This document shows positions 61,015 to 64,000 of a stretch of 64,000 nt of DNA, piece by piece. Within the stretch, counting starts at the first letter, position 1. Every line of letters starts with the position of its first letter. Source of the stretch: Jeotgalicoccus meleagridis (lineage in GTDB: Bacteria; Bacillota; Bacilli; Staphylococcales; Salinicoccaceae); assembly GCF_903994045.1 (NCBI RefSeq), contig NZ_CAJEWD010000004.1, forward strand, positions 186,001-250,000, read 5' to 3'. Below the pieces are notes generated by a model that did no database searches, was not told where the DNA came from, and saw nothing but the letters and a program-made list of their open reading frames with translations. A program made the position numbers and the translations under genes.

Positions 61015-62105
61015 TATTCTTCCTCCTTAGTTCTTGTATGTTTTTTCACTTCAGGTAAGATTTTTTCACCAATAATATCAATATTTCTCTTAACATCATC
61101 TAAAGGTACCCCGCCAAAGTCAAGCTGACCAATATACCTTGAATTGTTAAACAATTCGTGTTGATATAAGATTTTTTCGACAATTAGTTTTGGATCTCCA
61201 ACATTCAATACACTGCGTCTGTCTTTACCTTCATTAAATGCTGCTTTTGGAAAGCCACTGCCATTTGTTTTCATATGGCCTTCGTTAATATGAGGATAAT
61301 ACTGTTTATATGCTTCAATCATATTCTCATGAGCAAAAAGAAATCCTGCAGTAGCAATTGGTAGGTTCTTGACATCATGTCCGGCCTGAACAGCCGCTTC
61401 ACGATAAACATCTACCCTGCTTTTAAAGGCCTCTGCTGGTCCACCAAGATGCGCGAGATACATTGGCACCCCTTCTTGCCCAGCCTTGTAGGCAGAAGCT
61501 AGAGCCCCACCTACAGCCCTCCATATTGGTAGACCTTTTTGTTCATTGTCTGGTCTCGGAATCACATGGGCATTTTTTAATGGCGCTCTATATTCCCCTT
61601 GCCAGTTAACATACTCATTTTCATTTATTTCTAAGAGTAATTTAAACTTCTCTTCAAAAAGTGCCTCATAATCGTCAAGATTATATCCTAATAAGTCATA
61701 AAGCCCGACTCTTGAAGCTCGACCGGCAACGAGTTCCATTCGTCCATCAGAAATCAAATCAATGGTTGCTGCATCTTCAAACACACGCACTGGATCCGAA
61801 GTGCTAATGATAGTTGAACCCGATGACAATTTTATAGTTTTTGTCGCTTGAGCGAGAGCAGATAAAATCACTGTATGTGCCTGACCAACAAAGTAGTCCT
61901 GATGTGACTCACCAACTTGGAAAATATCAAAACCTGCTTGTTCTGCATATCTTCCCATTTCTATAATATCCTTAATTCTCTGACCAGCTGAAATTCGTTC
62001 CTTTGTATATGGATTAGGCAAATGATCAGCAAGTGTATATATACCGAACTCTATACCATTCTTTAAATCTATCTTCGGAACTATATGTCGATTTCGAGAG
62101 TCCAT
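61014..62105 (-). CDS. Luciferase-like flavin-dependent monooxygenase
   Basis: A bacterial luciferase-family (LLM) TIM-barrel protein of 363 aa from the ATG at 62105 (MDSRNRHIVPKIDLKNGIEF), after AGGAGTG. Family segments: FDIFQVGESHQDYFVGQAH, SGSTIISTSDPVRVFEDAAT and LISDGRMELVAGRAS. It is coupled to its own FMN reductase. Family members oxidise alkanesulfonates, long-chain alkanes, or other substrates; the substrate here cannot be told from sequence. Confidence 0.87.
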   Translation of the reverse strand: MDSRNRHIVPKIDLKNGIEFGIYTLADHLPNPYTKERISAGQRIKDIIEMGRYAEQAGFDIFQVGESHQDYFVGQAHTVILSALAQATKTIKLSSGSTIISTSDPVRVFEDAATIDLISDGRMELVAGRASRVGLYDLLGYNLDDYEALFEEKFKLLLEINENEYVNWQGEYRAPLKNAHVIPRPDNEQKGLPIWRAVGGALASAYKAGQEGVPMYLAHLGGPAEAFKSRVDVYREAAVQAGHDVKNLPIATAGFLFAHENMIEAYKQYYPHINEGHMKTNGSGFPKAAFNEGKDRRSVLNVGDPKLIVEKILYQHELFNNSRYIGQLDFGGVPLDDVKRNIDIIGEKILPEVKKHTRTKEEE

Positions 62106-62134
62106 ATATTTCACTCCTAATTATCTTTAAATCT

Positions 62135-62164
62135 AATATATATGTAAGTACTAGGATTAGTCAG
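62135..62164 (-). promoter_or_regulatory. Monooxygenase operon promoter
   Basis: CTGACT, 18 bases and TATATT on the minus strand, between the veg terminator and the monooxygenase gene. Moderate match. Confidence 0.5.
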
Positions 62165-62183
62165 TTTTTTAGCTCATAAAATA

Positions 62184-62207
62184 AAAAACCATCCTTTCGG
62201 ATGGTTT
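62184..62207 (-). terminator. veg terminator
   Basis: A perfect stem AAAACCATCC / GGATGGTTTT with a TTTC loop, and a U-run on the minus strand, 10 nt after the veg stop. Confidence 0.92.
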
Positions 62208-62216
62208 TGTCATATG

Positions 62217-62483
62217 TTATTGAATAAGAAATTCTTCTGTAAAGTCGTCATTATAGAAAGTTACTTCTACGTTTGATGTTAATACGTCGGTGTATGTATA
62301 AGATACACGTTCGAAATTGTGTTCGTCTTGATCTAGTTCAACTACGAAAATCGATGGATAAGTCTCTCTTAAAATACCTTTTCTTTCAATCAACTTCTTG
62401 CGTCCTCCGTTAGCACGAAGTACACATGGATTTCCTAACTGACAATCAAGAATCTTTTTGATGTCGATTAATGTTTTTGGCAT
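62217..62483 (-). CDS. veg: Veg family protein
   Basis: A small protein of 88 aa from the ATG at 62483 ([20 protein letters not shown]). The conserved core [20 protein letters not shown] and a strand-rich C-terminal half match Veg. In Bacillus Veg promotes biofilm matrix production. It sits after rsmA as in Bacillus and Staphylococcus. A GGTGGGG site precedes the ATG, and its promoter is a perfect consensus. Confidence 0.94.
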   Translation of the reverse strand: MPKTLIDIKKILDCQLGNPCVLRANGGRKKLIERKGILRETYPSIFVVELDQDEHNFERVSYTYTDVLTSNVEVTFYNDDFTEEFLIQ

Positions 62484-62506
62484 TATACCCCACCTCACTA
62501 AATACT

Positions 62507-62535
62507 ATTATAGCAAGTTTACATAATTCTGTCAA
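62507..62535 (-). promoter_or_regulatory. veg promoter, perfect sigma-A consensus
   Basis: TTGACA, exactly 17 bases and TATAAT on the minus strand, the textbook sigma-A promoter. The Bacillus subtilis veg promoter is likewise one of its strongest. Confidence 0.93.
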
Positions 62536-62558
62536 AAAATAGCCAATATTATATAGAA

Positions 62559-63443
62559 CTAGATAAATTCCAAGTCACTTTCTTTGAAAGCATGGTATAT
62601 TTTTTGGTAATCTTCAAGGCTTAGGCTTTCTCCGCGACGGCTAGGTTCAATATCCGCAGCTGAAAATAATGCTCTGATTTCATCTTTTTTCTTTTTACCA
62701 TCCATAAAAAGGCTTTGATAGTTATTTAAAATTGTTTTACGTCGATGTAAAAATGCACCTCTAGTTAACTTGAAGAAGCTTTCCTCATCGTCTACTTCAA
62801 CCTTTTTCTCACTTCTTGTTTTTAACTCAACTATGATTGAGTCAACGTTCGGCGGTGGCATGAAGACTGTTTTTGGGACATTCTGTACAGTTTTTGCTTC
62901 AGTGTAATAGTCTATAGCAATGGATAGAGAGCCGTATGCTTTTGTATTAGGCTTAGCACTAATTCTTTCGCCTACTTCTTTTTGCATCATGACATAATAT
63001 CTTGAAATTGGCAGATTTGCATTTAAGAAATTGAGTATGATTGGGGTTGTAATATAATAAGGTAGGTTTGCGACTACAACAATATCATCACAATCACTAA
63101 GATGTTCTTGGATGTACTGTGAGACGTCTGCTTCTAAAATGTCTTGATTAATCACAGTGACGTTGTCATAAGCGGATAGTGTGTCATCCAAAACTGGTAT
63201 CAATCTCTGGTCTATTTCAAAAGCGAGAACCTTTTTTGCATGAATTGCTAAATGTTCGGTCAAGGATCCAATCCCTGGACCAACTTCTATCACACCAGTG
63301 TTTTTATCGATATCCGCTTTATAAACAACTTCTTTAATCACATTTGAATCGATTAAAAAATTTTGTCCTAGGCTCTTCTTAAAGCTAAAGCGATGTTTGT
63401 TTAGTATTTCTTTAGTCTTACCTACACTTGCAATATATTTCAT
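62559..63443 (-). CDS. rsmA: 16S rRNA adenine dimethyltransferase KsgA
   Basis: Dimethylates two adjacent adenines near the 3' end of 16S rRNA; its loss gives kasugamycin resistance. The protein has 294 aa. The start region [18 protein letters not shown] loop [16 protein letters not shown] and catalytic motif [13 protein letters not shown] are all present. It overlaps rnmV by four bases. Confidence 0.96.
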   Translation of the reverse strand: MKYIASVGKTKEILNKHRFSFKKSLGQNFLIDSNVIKEVVYKADIDKNTGVIEVGPGIGSLTEHLAIHAKKVLAFEIDQRLIPVLDDTLSAYDNVTVINQDILEADVSQYIQEHLSDCDDIVVVANLPYYITTPIILNFLNANLPISRYYVMMQKEVGERISAKPNTKAYGSLSIAIDYYTEAKTVQNVPKTVFMPPPNVDSIIVELKTRSEKKVEVDDEESFFKLTRGAFLHRRKTILNNYQSLFMDGKKKKDEIRALFSAADIEPSRRGESLSLEDYQKIYHAFKESDLEFI

Positions 63444-63997
63444 TTCTCATCACCTTCTAGCTCTGTTAAAATTTTTGATAGTTTTTCATAGGAAATCTGA
63501 TAACGGTTAAGTTTTTTACGAAGTTGATTGGCATTTGCATAACCGATATTTAAGCGCTCTGTTAAGTATTCTCTTCTCTTTTTGGCCGCGGCATTGCCTG
63601 ATAAACCTAAGTGCTGCATATCTTGAACAGTCAAAGTCTCTTCTTTAATTTCCTGACTCGTCAACGAATCTTTTAAAGCATTTCTAATATCCTCAATTTT
63701 AGCATGTTCAACACCAATACCATGCGCACCTTTAGCTTGGTGTTTCGGTAAAAATGCTTCTTTAATATTCGGAAATCTTTCAACTATAGTATTTCTAATC
63801 TTATGACCTGGAAAATCAGGATCTGTAAAAATAATTGCACCTCGTGTCTTCAAGGCAACTTCTATTTCCTGTAATGTTCTTTCATTTATTGCAGAGCCAT
63901 TTGTCTCTATAGTTTGGCAGATGACCGCTTCTTTTAATCGTCTCGTGTCATCTCTACCTTCTACTATAATCACTTCATTTATGATGGGTTTATCCAT
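63440..63997 (-). CDS. rnmV: Ribonuclease M5
   Basis: Matures 5S rRNA precursors. The protein has 185 aa, complete in the window, though its ribosome site lies at the edge. A Toprim domain begins [20 protein letters not shown] and has the metal-binding [11 protein letters not shown] motif. It is paired with rsmA by an ATGA overlap, the conserved arrangement in Firmicutes. Confidence 0.95.
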   Translation of the reverse strand: MDKPIINEVIIVEGRDDTRRLKEAVICQTIETNGSAINERTLQEIEVALKTRGAIIFTDPDFPGHKIRNTIVERFPNIKEAFLPKHQAKGAHGIGVEHAKIEDIRNALKDSLTSQEIKEETLTVQDMQHLGLSGNAAAKKRREYLTERLNIGYANANQLRKKLNRYQISYEKLSKILTELEGDEK

Positions 63998-64000
63998 CTA

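Overview
The window is an AT-rich Gram-positive (Firmicutes) core-genome segment. Gene content, protein sequences and order match the Staphylococcaceae chromosome between rnmV/rsmA and the str operon. Here it is presented so that almost everything lies on the minus strand. The departures from Staphylococcus itself (no L7Ae-type gene between rpoC and rpsL, no rRNA operon after lysS, a MurT gene beside nupC, no flippase-like gene between mfd and mazG) point to a relative such as Jeotgalicoccus or a similar genus. That placement is inference. I see no mobile element, CRISPR array, phage or rRNA gene.

Layout, left to right. 1-4.2 kb: translation factors and small-subunit proteins (tuf partial, fusA, rpsG, rpsL). 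4.5-15 kb: rpoC, rpoB, an rRNA methyltransferase, rplL, rplJ with an L10 leader, rplA, rplK. 15.1-18.4 kb: nusG, secE, rpmG, a SigH-like sigma factor, rae1/yacP, rlmB, mrnC. 18.4-25.7 kb: cysS and cysE behind a cysteine T-box, gltX, ispF, ispD, a PIN-TRAM membrane protein, radA. 25.9-30.3 kb: the clpC-mcsB-mcsA-ctsR stress operon with its CtsR operator. 30.5-34.1 kb: nupC (+), a ZIP metal transporter (-) and murT (+), an accessory-like insert in the conserved order. 34.2-34.5 kb: tRNA-Val, tRNA-Gly and tRNA-Ile. 34.6-43.8 kb: lysS, folK-folB-folP, cysK, hslO, ftsH, hpt, tilS. 43.9-56.2 kb: an S1 protein, divIC, rqcP, mazG, mfd, pth, rplY, prs, glmU, spoVG, ridA, purR, ispE. 56.3-59.7 kb: an ABC-2 exporter locus with a LytTR regulator. 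59.8-62.1 kb: two flavin reductases and a luciferase-like monooxygenase. 62.2-64 kb: veg, rsmA, rnmV.

Regulation is unusually readable. I find sigma-A promoters for most operons, a T-box, an L10 leader with a terminator, a CtsR box, a PurR box at purR, a cre-like site at nupC, and many intrinsic terminators. The least ordinary part is 56-62 kb. There an ABC exporter is linked to an ATPase-like/LytTR fusion that lacks catalytic motifs and is split by an in-frame TAA. Next to it lies a redox cluster with two palindromic operator candidates. A streptococcal-type MurT without its partner GatD is the second main oddity.
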